NCBI GenBank assembly: GCA_963838035.1
Contig: CAWIPM010000008.1
Location: forward strand, 62,001-126,000
DNA: 64,000 bases
Reading direction: 5' to 3'
From: CAVVNN01 sp963838035
Lineage (GTDB): Bacteria > Actinomycetota > Thermoleophilia > Solirubrobacterales > 70-9
In this document: piece after piece, positions 38,092 through 46,531 of the stretch
Layout: each line of letters opens with the position of its first letter
Numbering within the stretch: position 1 is the stretch's first letter
Position numbers and translations under genes: made by a program
The notes under the pieces: generated by a model
What the model saw: only the letters and a program-made list of their open reading frames with translations
Database searches by the model: none
What the model was told of the DNA's origin: nothing

Positions 38092-40451
38092 AGACGCTTC
38101 GCACAAAGGCGCGGCGGGACATGCGGCGCCAGCTTGCCTCCTTCCTCGCCATCGCGCTCACGATCTTCCTCGGAGTCACCCTCTTCGGCGCCAGCTACGA
38201 CGCTTACCGCAACCTCGACTCCTCCTACAAGCGCGCCTTCACCGAGTACCGCTTCGCGAACCTGACGGTGACCGGCGGGCGGGCGGGCAGCATGGCGGCG
38301 GACGCCCGGGGCGCGGCCGGGGTCGAGTCGGCGCAGGCGCGAGCCCAGGCCGACCTGCCGCTGCGAGTCGGGGGGAACAAGTTCCTCGGCCGAATCGTCA
38401 GCCTCCCCGCCGCACACCAACCGTCCGTGAACCGGGTCGACGTTCGCAGCGGCACCTACCTGCGGCCCGGCGATCCGACCGGAGTGCTGGTCGAGAAGCA
38501 CATGGCCGACTCCTTCGACCTCGCGCCCGGTGACCGCCTCACCGTCAGCGGCGCCACCGGCCCGGCGACCGTGCGCGTGCTCGGCGTGGCCTCCTCCCCC
38601 GAGTACTTCTGGCCGGCCCGCAGCCGCCAGGACATCCTCCCGGCACCGAAGGACTTCGGCGTGATCTTCGCCGCCGAGCCGCTTGCGCTGCGCCTGGCCG
38701 GGCTCTCCAGTCCCAATCAGGTGGCGGTCTATTACGCGGGCGGGCGGGCGGACCCCGCGCTGACCGCGAAGCTGAGCCGCGATGCCGTCGCGCTCGGCGC
38801 CGCCGACGTCCTCACCCGCGCCGACCAGGCGTCCAACAGCGCCCTGCAACAGGACGTGACCAGCTTCCGCGAGCTGGCGATCCTCTTCCCGCTGCTCTTC
38901 CTCACCGCAGCCGCGCTCGCCACCGGGATGCTGATGCGCCGGCTCGTCACCGCACAGCGCCCGATCATCGGGATGCTGCGCGCCTGCGGCTACTCACGCC
39001 GTCAGGTCGTCGCCCACTACCTCACCTTCGGCGTGGTCGCGGGGCTGGCCGGCGGAGTGCTGGGCGCGGCCGCCGGCACCGCCCTGGCCGGGGTCGTCAC
39101 CCACGCATACACGACGGAGCTCTCGATCCCGATCACGCTGGTCACGATCTCTCCGCTGACGGCGCTGATCGGGGTCGCATTCGGGCTGCTCACCGGCGCA
39201 CTGGCGGCAGCGCTCCCGGCGGCCTCGGCGGCGCGGGTTCCGCCGGCGGAGGCGATGCGGCGTTTCGCGCCGGCGCGCGGAGGCCGGCTCAGCCTGGCTG
39301 AGCGGCTGCTGCCGCCGCTGCGGCGGCTCCCGGTGCGCTGGCGGATGACGATCCGGTCGATCGGGCGCAACCCGCGCCGCTCGCTCTCGACGATCCTCGG
39401 AGTCGTCCTCGCCCTCACCCTGATCGTCGTCTCCTGGGGGATGGTCGACACAGCGCAGATCCTGACCGACCGCCAGTACCGCCAGATCGACCGCCAGGAC
39501 GCGGAGCTCTACTTCCGCGGCGCGCTGGAGCAGCCCGAGCTGCGCCGCATCCGCGACACGCGGGGGGTAACCGAAGTCGAGCCTGGCGCCAACGTGCCGG
39601 TCTCAGTGCAGGCGAACGGGCACCGCTACCAGACCTCGCTCGTCGGCCTGCGACGCGGAACGACGATGCACGGCTTCCTACTCGACGGCGGTGGGACGAC
39701 CTCGCTGCCCGCCGACGGCCTCCTGGCCGGCCAGGCCCTGCGCTCGAAACTGGACATCGGCGCCGGTGACGAGGTTCGTCTGACCGCGCCCGGGACCGGC
39801 GCCTCGGCGCGCGCGCCGGTCGAGAGCTTCCTCGAAGAGCCGCTGGGCACCTACGTCTACGCGCCCCTGGAACCGATCCGCCGCCTCGCCGGGCCGCGAC
39901 TGGGGCTGGGAAACGTCGCCTTCGTCCGCTATGCGCCCGGTGCCGACCGCGAAGCGATGCGCCACCGCCTCGGCTCGCTGCCCGGCGTCGTCGCCTTCAC
40001 CGACTCCAAGGCCCTGCTGCACACAGTCAACAGCTACCTCGGCCTCTACTACGCCTTCGTCGGCATGATGCTGCTGTTCGGGGCGGCTATGGCCTTCACC
40101 CTGCTCTACAACTCGATCCAGGCCAACCTCGCCGAGCGGGCTGTGGAGGTCGCGACGCTGCGCGCCGCCGGCACCCCGTTCCGCACCCTCTCGAGGATGA
40201 TCACCGCCGAGAACTTCCTCGTCACCGCGATCGGGATCGTCCCCGGCCTGCTGGTCGGCTACGAGGTGGCGCGGCTCTTTCTCGCCTCCTTCGCCAGCGA
40301 CGAGTTCTCCTTCGAACTGGAGATCAGGACCTCGACCCTTGTCCTCTCCTCGCTGGCGATCCTCGCCGTCGCGCTGCTCTCCGAGCGACCCGGCCTGCGC
40401 TCGGTGCGACGGCTGGACATCGCCGAGGTGGTGCGCGAGCGAGCCGCCTGA
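38088..40451 (+). CDS. ABC exporter permease, FtsX-like
   Basis: A 787-residue permease with an N-terminal helix followed by a periplasm-type domain, then two FtsX modules (about 260-390 and 650-780). The 'M-L-R-A-C-G-Y-S-R-R-Q-V' and 'E-V-A-T-L-R-A-A-G-T-P' segments are the FtsX coupling loops. A second extracellular domain lies between the modules (about 445-640), as in DevC/YknZ-like lipoprotein and lipid exporters. The substrate is not known. Confidence 0.9.
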   Translation: MKTLRTKARRDMRRQLASFLAIALTIFLGVTLFGASYDAYRNLDSSYKRAFTEYRFANLTVTGGRAGSMAADARGAAGVESAQARAQADLPLRVGGNKFLGRIVSLPAAHQPSVNRVDVRSGTYLRPGDPTGVLVEKHMADSFDLAPGDRLTVSGATGPATVRVLGVASSPEYFWPARSRQDILPAPKDFGVIFAAEPLALRLAGLSSPNQVAVYYAGGRADPALTAKLSRDAVALGAADVLTRADQASNSALQQDVTSFRELAILFPLLFLTAAALATGMLMRRLVTAQRPIIGMLRACGYSRRQVVAHYLTFGVVAGLAGGVLGAAAGTALAGVVTHAYTTELSIPITLVTISPLTALIGVAFGLLTGALAAALPAASAARVPPAEAMRRFAPARGGRLSLAERLLPPLRRLPVRWRMTIRSIGRNPRRSLSTILGVVLALTLIVVSWGMVDTAQILTDRQYRQIDRQDAELYFRGALEQPELRRIRDTRGVTEVEPGANVPVSVQANGHRYQTSLVGLRRGTTMHGFLLDGGGTTSLPADGLLAGQALRSKLDIGAGDEVRLTAPGTGASARAPVESFLEEPLGTYVYAPLEPIRRLAGPRLGLGNVAFVRYAPGADREAMRHRLGSLPGVVAFTDSKALLHTVNSYLGLYYAFVGMMLLFGAAMAFTLLYNSIQANLAERAVEVATLRAAGTPFRTLSRMITAENFLVTAIGIVPGLLVGYEVARLFLASFASDEFSFELEIRTSTLVLSSLAILAVALLSERPGLRSVRRLDIAEVVRERAA

Positions 40452-40461
40452 GCGGCCCGCC

Positions 40462-41298
40462 TCAGTCCCGCTGCTTGCGCTTGCGGCGCTCTCCCTCGCT
40501 CGGCCCCTCCCCCTCCTGGCCTTCGCCGAGCGTCGGCGAGGAACCGTTGCCCGAACCCAGCGACGCGGCGGCTTTCTCGCCGGGAGTGGGCCAGGGAATC
40601 GCTTCCCCGGCAGCCCACGCCGGCGGCCGCCCTCCGGGGACCCGGCCGAGCAGGAGCAGCGCCAGGTAGACGAACCAGAGCAGCGCGAACTGGAAGAAGA
40701 GGAAGGAGACCGCGCCGAGCGCCATCCCGAGCGAGCCCCAGAAGCGGGTCAGCAGGCCGGTCCGCATCGCGTACAGCGAGGTGTAGAACATCCCGACCAC
40801 GAAGCCGAGCTGCCCGCCGATGGCGAAGCCGGCGGTGAGCGGGCGCAGCGGCGCTTCGGTGATCGTGTCGGAGGCGACCTTGTTGGCGTGGTCCCCGGTC
40901 CCCGTCACTCCCTTGGCGATGAATTCGGTGGCAGCGTGAAGGGTCGAGACGCCGCTGAGGATCGCGAGCACGGCGAGGAACAGAGGCGCCGCGACGACGA
41001 CCCCGACGAGCTGACCGCGCATCTTCTCGCTGCGGGCCTTGGCGGCGCGGAACAGGTAGTAGAGCGGCGCCGCGAGAAGCACCATGCCGAGCGCCTGCAG
41101 GATGCTGGAGATCATCTCGGCGCTGCGGTGCTGGTCGACGTCGCGCAGCAATGCGGCATCCCCGCTGCCGCTGCCGACGGCCTGCGTGCCGACGACGATC
41201 GCCCCGATCACCAGGGCCACCGCGGCGAGCGCTGCCAATCCGACCGGGGTCGCCCAGCGACGCTCCCACTCCAATACCCCTGCCCTGCTGCTGTTCAA
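40462..41298 (-). CDS. Multi-pass membrane protein of unknown function
   Basis: A 278-residue protein with about six hydrophobic helices (residues 17-38, 65-85, 100-120, 150-175, 185-210 and 212-225) and a low-complexity, charged C-terminal tail of about 50 residues (Gly/Glu/Ser/Lys-rich). Starts at TTG 41298 behind GAGAGGGG. I do not recognise the family. It lies 1 base downstream of the CBS-domain gene on the same strand and the pair could be co-transcribed. Confidence 0.7.
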   Translation of the reverse strand: MNSSRAGVLEWERRWATPVGLAALAAVALVIGAIVVGTQAVGSGSGDAALLRDVDQHRSAEMISSILQALGMVLLAAPLYYLFRAAKARSEKMRGQLVGVVVAAPLFLAVLAILSGVSTLHAATEFIAKGVTGTGDHANKVASDTITEAPLRPLTAGFAIGGQLGFVVGMFYTSLYAMRTGLLTRFWGSLGMALGAVSFLFFQFALLWFVYLALLLLGRVPGGRPPAWAAGEAIPWPTPGEKAAASLGSGNGSSPTLGEGQEGEGPSEGERRKRKQRD

Positions 41299-41299
41299 A

Positions 41300-41746
41300 T
41301 CAACCCCTCTCGTGGAAGTAGAACTGCGGAAGCGCGCCCTCGATGACCTCCTGGGTCATCTTCTGCGCCACCTCCAGGTTGCCTGTGCGCACGGCGATGT
41401 CATCGAGGGTGACGATGCCGGCGAGCTCCTCGCGGTCGAGAACCGGCAGCCGCCGCACCCGGTGGCGGACCATCAGCGCGGCCGCCTCCTCGAGCTCCAT
41501 CTCCGGCTCTCCGCAGACCAGCGGGTGCGAAGCGTGCTCGCCTACCGGGGACTCCGCGCTCACTCCCTCGGCGAAGACCCGCAGCGCAAGATCGCGGTCG
41601 GTGACCATCGCCACAGGTGACCCGGCCGAGTCGACGACGACCACCGAGCCGACCCGGTGGTCACGCATCAGCCGCGCCACCGACATCGCGCTCGCCTCCT
41701 GGGTGGCGGTGACAACGCCCGCGGTCATGATCTCTCCGAGCCGCAC
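41300..41746 (-). CDS. CBS-domain-pair protein
   Basis: A 148-residue protein consisting almost only of two CBS motifs (about residues 5-60 and 70-125), each with the 'V-x-x-x-M-x-x-x-x-x-x-x-L-P-V' pattern: the first in 'A-R-L-M-R-D-H-R-V-G-S-V-V-V-V-D', the second in 'A-A-L-M-V-R-H-R-V-R-R-L-P-V-L-D'. Such Bateman modules bind adenine nucleotides and regulate other proteins. The GTG at 41746 lies 7 bases below a TAGCGT -10 box. No partner enzyme can be named. Confidence 0.85.
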   Translation of the reverse strand: MRLGEIMTAGVVTATQEASAMSVARLMRDHRVGSVVVVDSAGSPVAMVTDRDLALRVFAEGVSAESPVGEHASHPLVCGEPEMELEEAAALMVRHRVRRLPVLDREELAGIVTLDDIAVRTGNLEVAQKMTQEVIEGALPQFYFHERG

Positions 41747-41752
41747 CGGCCG

Positions 41753-41759
41753 TACGCTA
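41753..41759. promoter_or_regulatory. Overlapping divergent -10 boxes
   Basis: TACGCT (41753-41758) serves the plus-strand gene at 41766 (7-base gap). On the other strand TAGCGT (plus 41754-41759) serves the CBS gene at 41746 (7-base gap). The two hexamers share five bases. Confidence 0.5.
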
Positions 41760-41765
41760 CAGCGC

Positions 41766-42395
41766 ATGAACAGAGCGCGGCAGACCCCGACGGTGCCATT
41801 GGAGGCGGGCAGCGGCCCCGACAACCCGCCCTGCCCAGCCTGTGGGGAGCCGCTGTTCGGCTGGGTGGGAGAGGGGCATGGGCTGGGCGGCGCGGTCCGG
41901 CGCTGCGAGAGCTGCGGCCTGGGTGTGGTCGGCGAGGCAGGCGGCGCCGAGGAGGCGCTGCGGGAACTGGGCCTGCTCGTCGCCGGCGACTCGCTGCGGA
42001 TCGCCAACCGGGCGAGCGTGGCGGCGTCGTTGGGCGGGGCCGGCTGGGTGGGTCTGGAGCCCGGCGTGCGCTACCTCTTCACCGTCGACGCGGTGCAGAG
42101 GCTGGTCGCGGTGCGCGACCAGGTGGTGACGAAGCGTCGCTGGGCTCCTGGCGCCGGTGTCGCCGCGATGTGGCAGACGGTCCTCAACAGCGTCACCTTC
42201 GGCAGCAACGTCGCCCTCGGCGCCCTCGGCCGGGCGGAGGCGGTTCCCGGCGAGCAGCGCTGGCAACGGAGGATCGATGCGCTGATCTGCGTCGTGCTGG
42301 CGATTCCGGCGCTGCTGATCGCCCTGCCGATCGAGCTGGCCGGGGGCATCAGCGGCCGCGGCGCCGTAGTCTCGCTGCGCCTCGAGCTGCTTTGA
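41766..42395 (+). CDS. Zinc-ribbon protein with C-terminal membrane helix, unknown function
   Basis: A 209-residue protein. Residues 22-52 contain two C-x-x-C pairs (C-P-A-C and C-E-S-C) like a zinc ribbon. The middle has no recognised domain, and residues 177-195 form a likely membrane helix (I-P-A-L-L-I-A-L-P). The start is ATG 41766 at leaderless distance from TACGCT. Its last 47 bases overlap the end of the opposite-strand hypothetical gene that carries the MITE-like element. Confidence 0.6.
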   Translation: MNRARQTPTVPLEAGSGPDNPPCPACGEPLFGWVGEGHGLGGAVRRCESCGLGVVGEAGGAEEALRELGLLVAGDSLRIANRASVAASLGGAGWVGLEPGVRYLFTVDAVQRLVAVRDQVVTKRRWAPGAGVAAMWQTVLNSVTFGSNVALGALGRAEAVPGEQRWQRRIDALICVVLAIPALLIALPIELAGGISGRGAVVSLRLELL

Positions 42396-42993
42396 ACGAG
42401 TCCTGAGGCAGCCGGACCAAGCAGTTCAAGGACGCAGGGAGTCCGAATAGCAGCGCTGATGCGTATCCGGTTCGCTCAGGTGCGCGCACCTCAACTCCCC
42501 GGAGCACACCTCGCGACGGCGATCGGTCGACGCAGCCGACATTGACCCCACTCTGCGTGTGGTCGAAGTCGGATGGCTGCGCCCGGGGGGATACCTGGGT
42601 GCAGATCGGGTCGTTGCCGCCCAGCTCCGCACGTCTACCTGAGCGAACCGGATATGCATCAGCAGCACTATTCGGACGACTGAGGACGCCGAAATGCGCA
42701 GTGTCCGGCGGCCTCAAGGCCAGGCCTTCGCGCGCCTCGCGCACGAGGGTCACAGCCTCGGGGAAGAGGACGCGGATCGCGTCGCGGACCTGCATCGCCT
42801 GCTCGTCGGCGCTGCCGGCGAGGTCGAGGCGGCCGATCGAGGCGACGGTCATCTCGACCGCCAGCTTGATCGCGTTGTCGGCCCAGGCGACGCGCTGGGA
42901 GGACTGCATCTGCTCGGAGAGCTCCTCCATCCGAGCGCGGAACTCGTCCGGGTCGCCGAAGAGGTTGAAGGGGCTGCCCTCCATGTCCGACAT
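42349..42993 (-). CDS. Small hypothetical protein extended by an inserted inverted-repeat element
   Basis: The first about 102 residues (ATG 42993) look like a genuine helical protein: an acidic start, 'M-E-E-L-S-E-Q-M' and 'R-D-A-I-R-V-L-F-P-E-A-V-T'. From residue about 105 onward the sequence is read through the 42436-42682 element and its far flank, giving a total of 214 residues rich in Arg with no resemblance to a folded domain. The native C-terminus was probably short; the insertion replaced its stop. Without the element the frame would continue 'G-V-L-E-L-L-G-P'. Confidence 0.6.
   Translation of the reverse strand: MSDMEGSPFNLFGDPDEFRARMEELSEQMQSSQRVAWADNAIKLAVEMTVASIGRLDLAGSADEQAMQVRDAIRVLFPEAVTLVREAREGLALRPPDTAHFGVLSRPNSAADAYPVRSGRRAELGGNDPICTQVSPRAQPSDFDHTQSGVNVGCVDRSPSRGVLRGVEVRAPERTGYASALLFGLPASLNCLVRLPQDSFKAARGAARLRRRGR
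42429..42689. mobile_element. MITE-like element with 41-base terminal inverted repeats
   Basis: Arms 42441-42481 and 42637-42677 are reverse complements at 36 of 41 positions; mismatches cluster at arm positions 11-14 plus one at 23. The 155-base core has no gene. AGGACGC occurs on both sides (42429-42435 and 42683-42689), as expected for a 7-base target duplication, though five unpaired bases lie between each copy and the arm. No transposase is present. The unit sits inside the reading frame of the 42349-42993 gene. Confidence 0.7.
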
Positions 42994-43063
42994 GTAAGCA
43001 GACGGGCGGAGGATCGACCCACTCACGGCGCATTCTTCGCGCCCCACGCGCGCCCGAGCGGCC

Positions 43064-43069
43064 TAGCCT
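43064..43069 (+). promoter_or_regulatory. TANNNT -10 box for the 43076 gene
   Basis: TAGCCT ends 6 bases before ATG 43076 with no Shine-Dalgarno between. Confidence 0.4.
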
Positions 43070-43075
43070 CGAACC

Positions 43076-43735
43076 ATGCGGCACGGTGGGCAGCGGGAGC
43101 GCGGATCGGCGAGCGTCGAGCAGGCCGGGCTGGCGGCGCTGATCGCCCTGCTCCTGCTGGCCGCGATCGCCGCCGTCGCGGCGGGCGGAGAAGTCGGCGC
43201 CAGACGCGACCCTGGCGGGCGCGGTCGGGCGGCGGATCGAGTGCGCGCCTCGCCTCCCCGACGCCTGCCGCCACCACCCGCTGGTGCCCGCCTACGGCTG
43301 GCCGCTGGCACGGCTCGCGCGGGCGCTCGCCCCGGCGCCGGCCGCCAAGCCCGGCCCCTCCGGCCTACCGCTGATCCCGGTCGATTTCCGCCGTTGCAGG
43401 AAGGAGAGCTGCGCCGTCGCCGCCGGGCGCCACCTGACGCCCTCGGGCCGGCGCACCACCGCCTTCACCCAACTCGTCGACCGCCGCGACTCGCTCGGCT
43501 GGGTCGAGATCGTCTTCTGGCTCACCGCCCAGGCCTCGGCTGGGAAGGGGTGGCGCGCCGCGCGACCCAGGCCGACGTGGACGCGGCGAGCGACGTCCCG
43601 GTCCTGCTCCGCGACGACCCCGCCCTGGTCCCCCTGGAGACCCTCCCGGGACGCAACCACTACGACTTCCCTCCGGCCGAGCGCCCCCCGTGGCAGTGGC
43701 ACATCGGCCCACGCTATCCCGGCTGGTCGAGCTGA
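43076..43735 (+). pseudogene. Secreted or membrane-anchored hypothetical protein with two compensating frameshifts
   Basis: The start (ATG 43076) encodes a short basic lead and a hydrophobic helix 'A-G-L-A-A-L-I-A-L-L-L-L-A-A', recalling TadE-like pilin leaders. Near 43200 the meaningful frame shifts by one base and continues through a Cys-containing domain ('V-P-V-D-F-R-R-C-R', 'S-L-G-W-V-E-I-V-F-W-L'). Near 43540 it returns to the first frame and ends 'P-P-W-Q-W-H-I-G-P-R-Y-P-G-W'. The combined product is about 220 residues. I do not know its function. The last 22 bases overlap the opposite-strand flippase-like gene. Confidence 0.55.
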
Positions 43736-44708
43736 GGCGAGGCTGAGGCCGTCCGATCCTCTTCTGCCTGGCGGATCAGGCCTCGCCAGTCGGTGGTGCG
43801 GAAGACGAGCAGGATCGCAGCGAAGCCGAGCACGACGGACCAGGCCGCCATCGCGATCTGCGTCCCGACCGAGAAGGAGAGGACGGCGGTGCGCGAGGGC
43901 CCGGTCAACGTCGCCACCAGCAGCGCCTGCTGGGCGCCGGCGCCGCCGGGGGTGAAGGGAATGATGTTGGCAATCGCCTGGACGCTCATCACCAGCATCA
44001 CGTCGGCGACCGAGCCGCCGATCCCGAACGCCTGGAGGAAGAACCAGAAGGCGGCGAAGCGGCAGAGCCACCCGACCCCCTGCCAGGCGGCGACCTCCCG
44101 CATATAGCGACGCGGCTGGCTGAGGATGACCAGGCCCTGTCGCACGCGCGCCCAGAAGCGCCGCACGTGGTGGGCGAGGAAGTAGATCGCCGAACGCGAT
44201 CGCGGCAAGCAGGCCCCGGTCGCGATCAGAAACGCCTGCGGATGGTTCGCCCAGAAGGAGATCTCGAAGGCCGGCAGGTTCGGCAGTTCCGGCAGCGGCG
44301 GAAGCAGGCCCTGGGTGATCGCGTAGAGGAGGACGAGGAGGCCCGACGGCGGTGTCGAAGACCGACTGCACCAGGAACGAGGAGGTCACGGCCGGGTAGG
44401 AGGAGTCCGGGATCTGACGTTTGACCAGGAAGACCTTGGTCACGTCGCCGGCATGGGCCGGGACGACGGCGTTGATCCCCGCCCCGGCGAGGTAGGCGGC
44501 GCCCAGCCGCAGGAAGGAGATGCGGTGGGCGGGGTAGGCCGCCCGCAGCACGTTCCGCCACGCCCAGGCCCGTGCCAGCTGCATCGCCAGCAGGAAGCCG
44601 AGCGCGAGCGCGAAGGGGGCCCAGTGGATATCGGAGAGATGCTCGAAGAACGCCCTGCGCGCGTTGGTGAACGAGTTGAAGCTGGAGGCGAGATCGGCTG
44701 AGCTGCAT
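43714..44708 (-). pseudogene. Flippase-like membrane protein (LPG synthase TM-region / UPF0104 family), frameshifted
   Basis: The encoded protein has about seven helices and the family hallmarks 'N-A-V-V-P-A-H-A-G-D-V' near its N-terminus and 'I-P-F-T-P-G-G-A-G-A-Q-Q' in the C-terminal third. One extra base near 44343 breaks the frame between 'S-V-F-D-T-A-V-G' and 'L-L-V-L-L-Y-A-I'. A second break just after ATG 44708 is likely, since the plausible N-terminus 'L-A-S-S-F-N-S-F' lies in another frame. Family members transport or flip lipid-linked intermediates. Divergent from the sulfotransferase. Confidence 0.7.
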
Positions 44709-44714
44709 CGCAGC

Positions 44715-44721
44715 TACACTA
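44715..44721. promoter_or_regulatory. Overlapping divergent -10 boxes
   Basis: TACACT (44715-44720) lies 9 bases before GTG 44730; on the other strand TAGTGT (plus 44716-44721) lies 7 bases before ATG 44708. The hexamers share five bases. Confidence 0.45.
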
Positions 44722-44729
44722 GCCCGCTC

Positions 44730-45724
44730 GTGTCAGAGGCCGAGACGACCAAGACCGCCCCCAGATGCGTCCCGCGACCCTGCCGACGAGGCGATGTGCG
44801 CGCGAGCGCGCGAGCGCTACACAGCCGACCGCGGGAGCCGCTTCCGCCGCCGCCGCAAACGCCACGCGGCACTTCCCAACCTGATCATCGTCGGCGGGCT
44901 GAAGTGCGGCACGACGAGCATCCACCACTACCTCGGCCTGCATCCCGAGATCCAGATGTCGAAGCCGAAGGAGCTCAACTTCTTCGTCGAGGAGCTGAAC
45001 TGGGACCTGGGCCTCGACTGGTACGCGAGCCGCTTCGACGACCGCTTCCCGGTGCGCGGCGAGTCCTCACCCCACTACACGAACCTGCCCCGCTTCGAGG
45101 GAGTGCCGGAGCGCATCCGCGCCAGCACTGCCCCGACGCCCGCCTCATCTACATGGTCCGCGACCCGATCAAGCGCATCCTCTCCCACTGGGTCCACGCC
45201 ACCGGCGCAGGGTATGAGACCGCGCGAGCTGGTCCCGGTCCTCTCGGACGCCAGACTCCTCCTACATCCACCGCTCGAAGTACTGGATGCAGCTGCAGCC
45301 CTACCTCGAGCTCTTCGACCGCTCCCAGATAGAGATCATCACCCAGGAGGAGCTGCAGGCCGAGCGCGAGGAGACGATGCGCAAGGCGTTCGCCTTCGCC
45401 GGCGTCGATCCGACCTTCACCTCCGAGCAGTTCGACCGCGAGTGGGAGAAGTCGGCCGCCAAGCAGGGCGACAAATACCAGCTGATGGAGAGGCTGATCA
45501 AGCTGCCCGGCTTCCGCTCCTTCGACCGCAACTTCGACCGTCTGCCGGAGTCGCTGCGCTGGATCGTCGAGAAGGTCGTCCACGATCCCGAGAAGCCGCC
45601 GGCGCCGAAGCCGCAGCTGCCCGACGACCTCTTCGAGACGATCCGCGGTCGCTTCACCGAGGACGTCGCCGCCCTGCAACGCTTTGCCGGGCGCGGGTTC
45701 GCCGGCTGGCATGACTACTCCTGA
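44730..45724 (+). pseudogene. Sulfotransferase-family protein with several frameshifts
   Basis: Read across three frames the product is a PAPS-dependent sulfotransferase-like protein: the 5'-phosphosulfate loop 'G-G-L-K-C-G-T-T-S-I' near 44890-44920, the 3'-phosphate-binding 'L-I-Y-M-V-R-D-P-I-K-R' near 45150, and 'Y-I-H-R-S-K-Y-W' near 45270 leading into a normal C-terminus. Shifts occur near 45125, 45220 and 45262, and probably one near 44775 if GTG 44730 is the start. Each is a single base. Whether the gene is dead or mis-sequenced cannot be told from one copy. Confidence 0.7.
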
Positions 45725-45730
45725 GTAGCA

Positions 45731-45776
45731 CGTGCCTGAGCTTCGGGGCCCATATCGCACCCGAAGCTCAGGCACG
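45731..45776. terminator. Perfect 17-base hairpin between genes
   Basis: CGTGCCTGAGCTTCGGG (45731-45747) pairs exactly with 45760-45776 around a 12-base loop. It lies 7 bases after the sulfotransferase stop and 22 bases before the next start. No U-run follows, so it may be a terminator or an mRNA-stabilising palindrome. Confidence 0.6.
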
Positions 45777-45785
45777 CAGCCGAAG

Positions 45786-45791
45786 TAGGCT
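45786..45791 (+). promoter_or_regulatory. TANNNT -10 box for the RibD-like gene
   Basis: TAGGCT ends 7 bases before GTG 45799; no Shine-Dalgarno. Confidence 0.45.
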
Positions 45792-45798
45792 CCTCCTC

Positions 45799-46531
45799 GT
45801 GCGGCGGCTACTGCCCGACCCGGGCCCGACCACCGTCGAGGAGCAGCTCGACCCCTACCGGCCGTGGGAGGACCCACGGGAGGGCCGGCCCTTCGTCGCC
45901 GTCAACTTCGCCGCCACGGTTGACGGGCGGGCCGCGATCGAGGGTGTCTCCGGCCCGATCGGCTCGGCCACCGACACCGCGATGCTGTCCGGGCTGCGGA
46001 CTCGCTTCGACGCGGTGATGATCGGCGCGGGGACGATGCGCGCGGAGCGCTACGGGCGGCTGATATCCAACCAGGAGACGCGCGCGCGCCGGGAGCGGAC
46101 CGGCCTCCTTCACGACCCCCTGATGGTGATCGTCAGCGGCAGGCTCGACCTGCCCTGGGACGCGCCGCTGTTCAGCGCCGGCGGCGGGCGGGTGCTGGTC
46201 TTCACGGCCTCGGAGGCCGAGCCGCCGCAGGTTGCCACCTCGCTGCGGATCGTCCGCCACGAGGGCTTCGTCGACCTCGGCGAGGCGATGCGCCACCTGC
46301 GCCACGAGTGCGGCATCAGGGCGCTGCTCTGCGAGGGGGGCCCCGGGCTGCACGCGCGAGCTGGAGGGGGCGGGGCTGGTCGACGAGCTCTTCCTGACGA
46401 TCGCGCCGAAGCTGGCTGGAGGCGACGCGCCGCGGATCGTCGAGGGGCCGCTGCCGGAGCTCGCCGAGCTGGAGCTGGCCTGGCTGCTGGAGCACGACGG
46501 CGAGCTGTTCGCCCGCTACCGGCGGCGCTGA
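45799..46531 (+). pseudogene. RibD C-terminal / dihydrofolate reductase-like protein, frameshifted
   Basis: The N-terminal part has the DHFR-like fold of RibD reductases: 'V-A-V-N-F-A-A-T-V-D-G-R' (strand and loop near residue 35), 'S-G-L-R-T-R-F-D-A-V-M-I-G-A-G-T-M-R-A-E-R-Y' (NADPH contact) and 'C-E-G-G-P-G-L'. One extra base near 46354 then throws the frame; the correct continuation 'R-E-L-E-G-A-G-L-V-D-E-L-F-L-T-I-A-P' lies one base on and ends at 46531. Intact length would be about 243 residues. The family reduces pyrimidine intermediates in riboflavin biosynthesis or related pathways. Confidence 0.75.
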
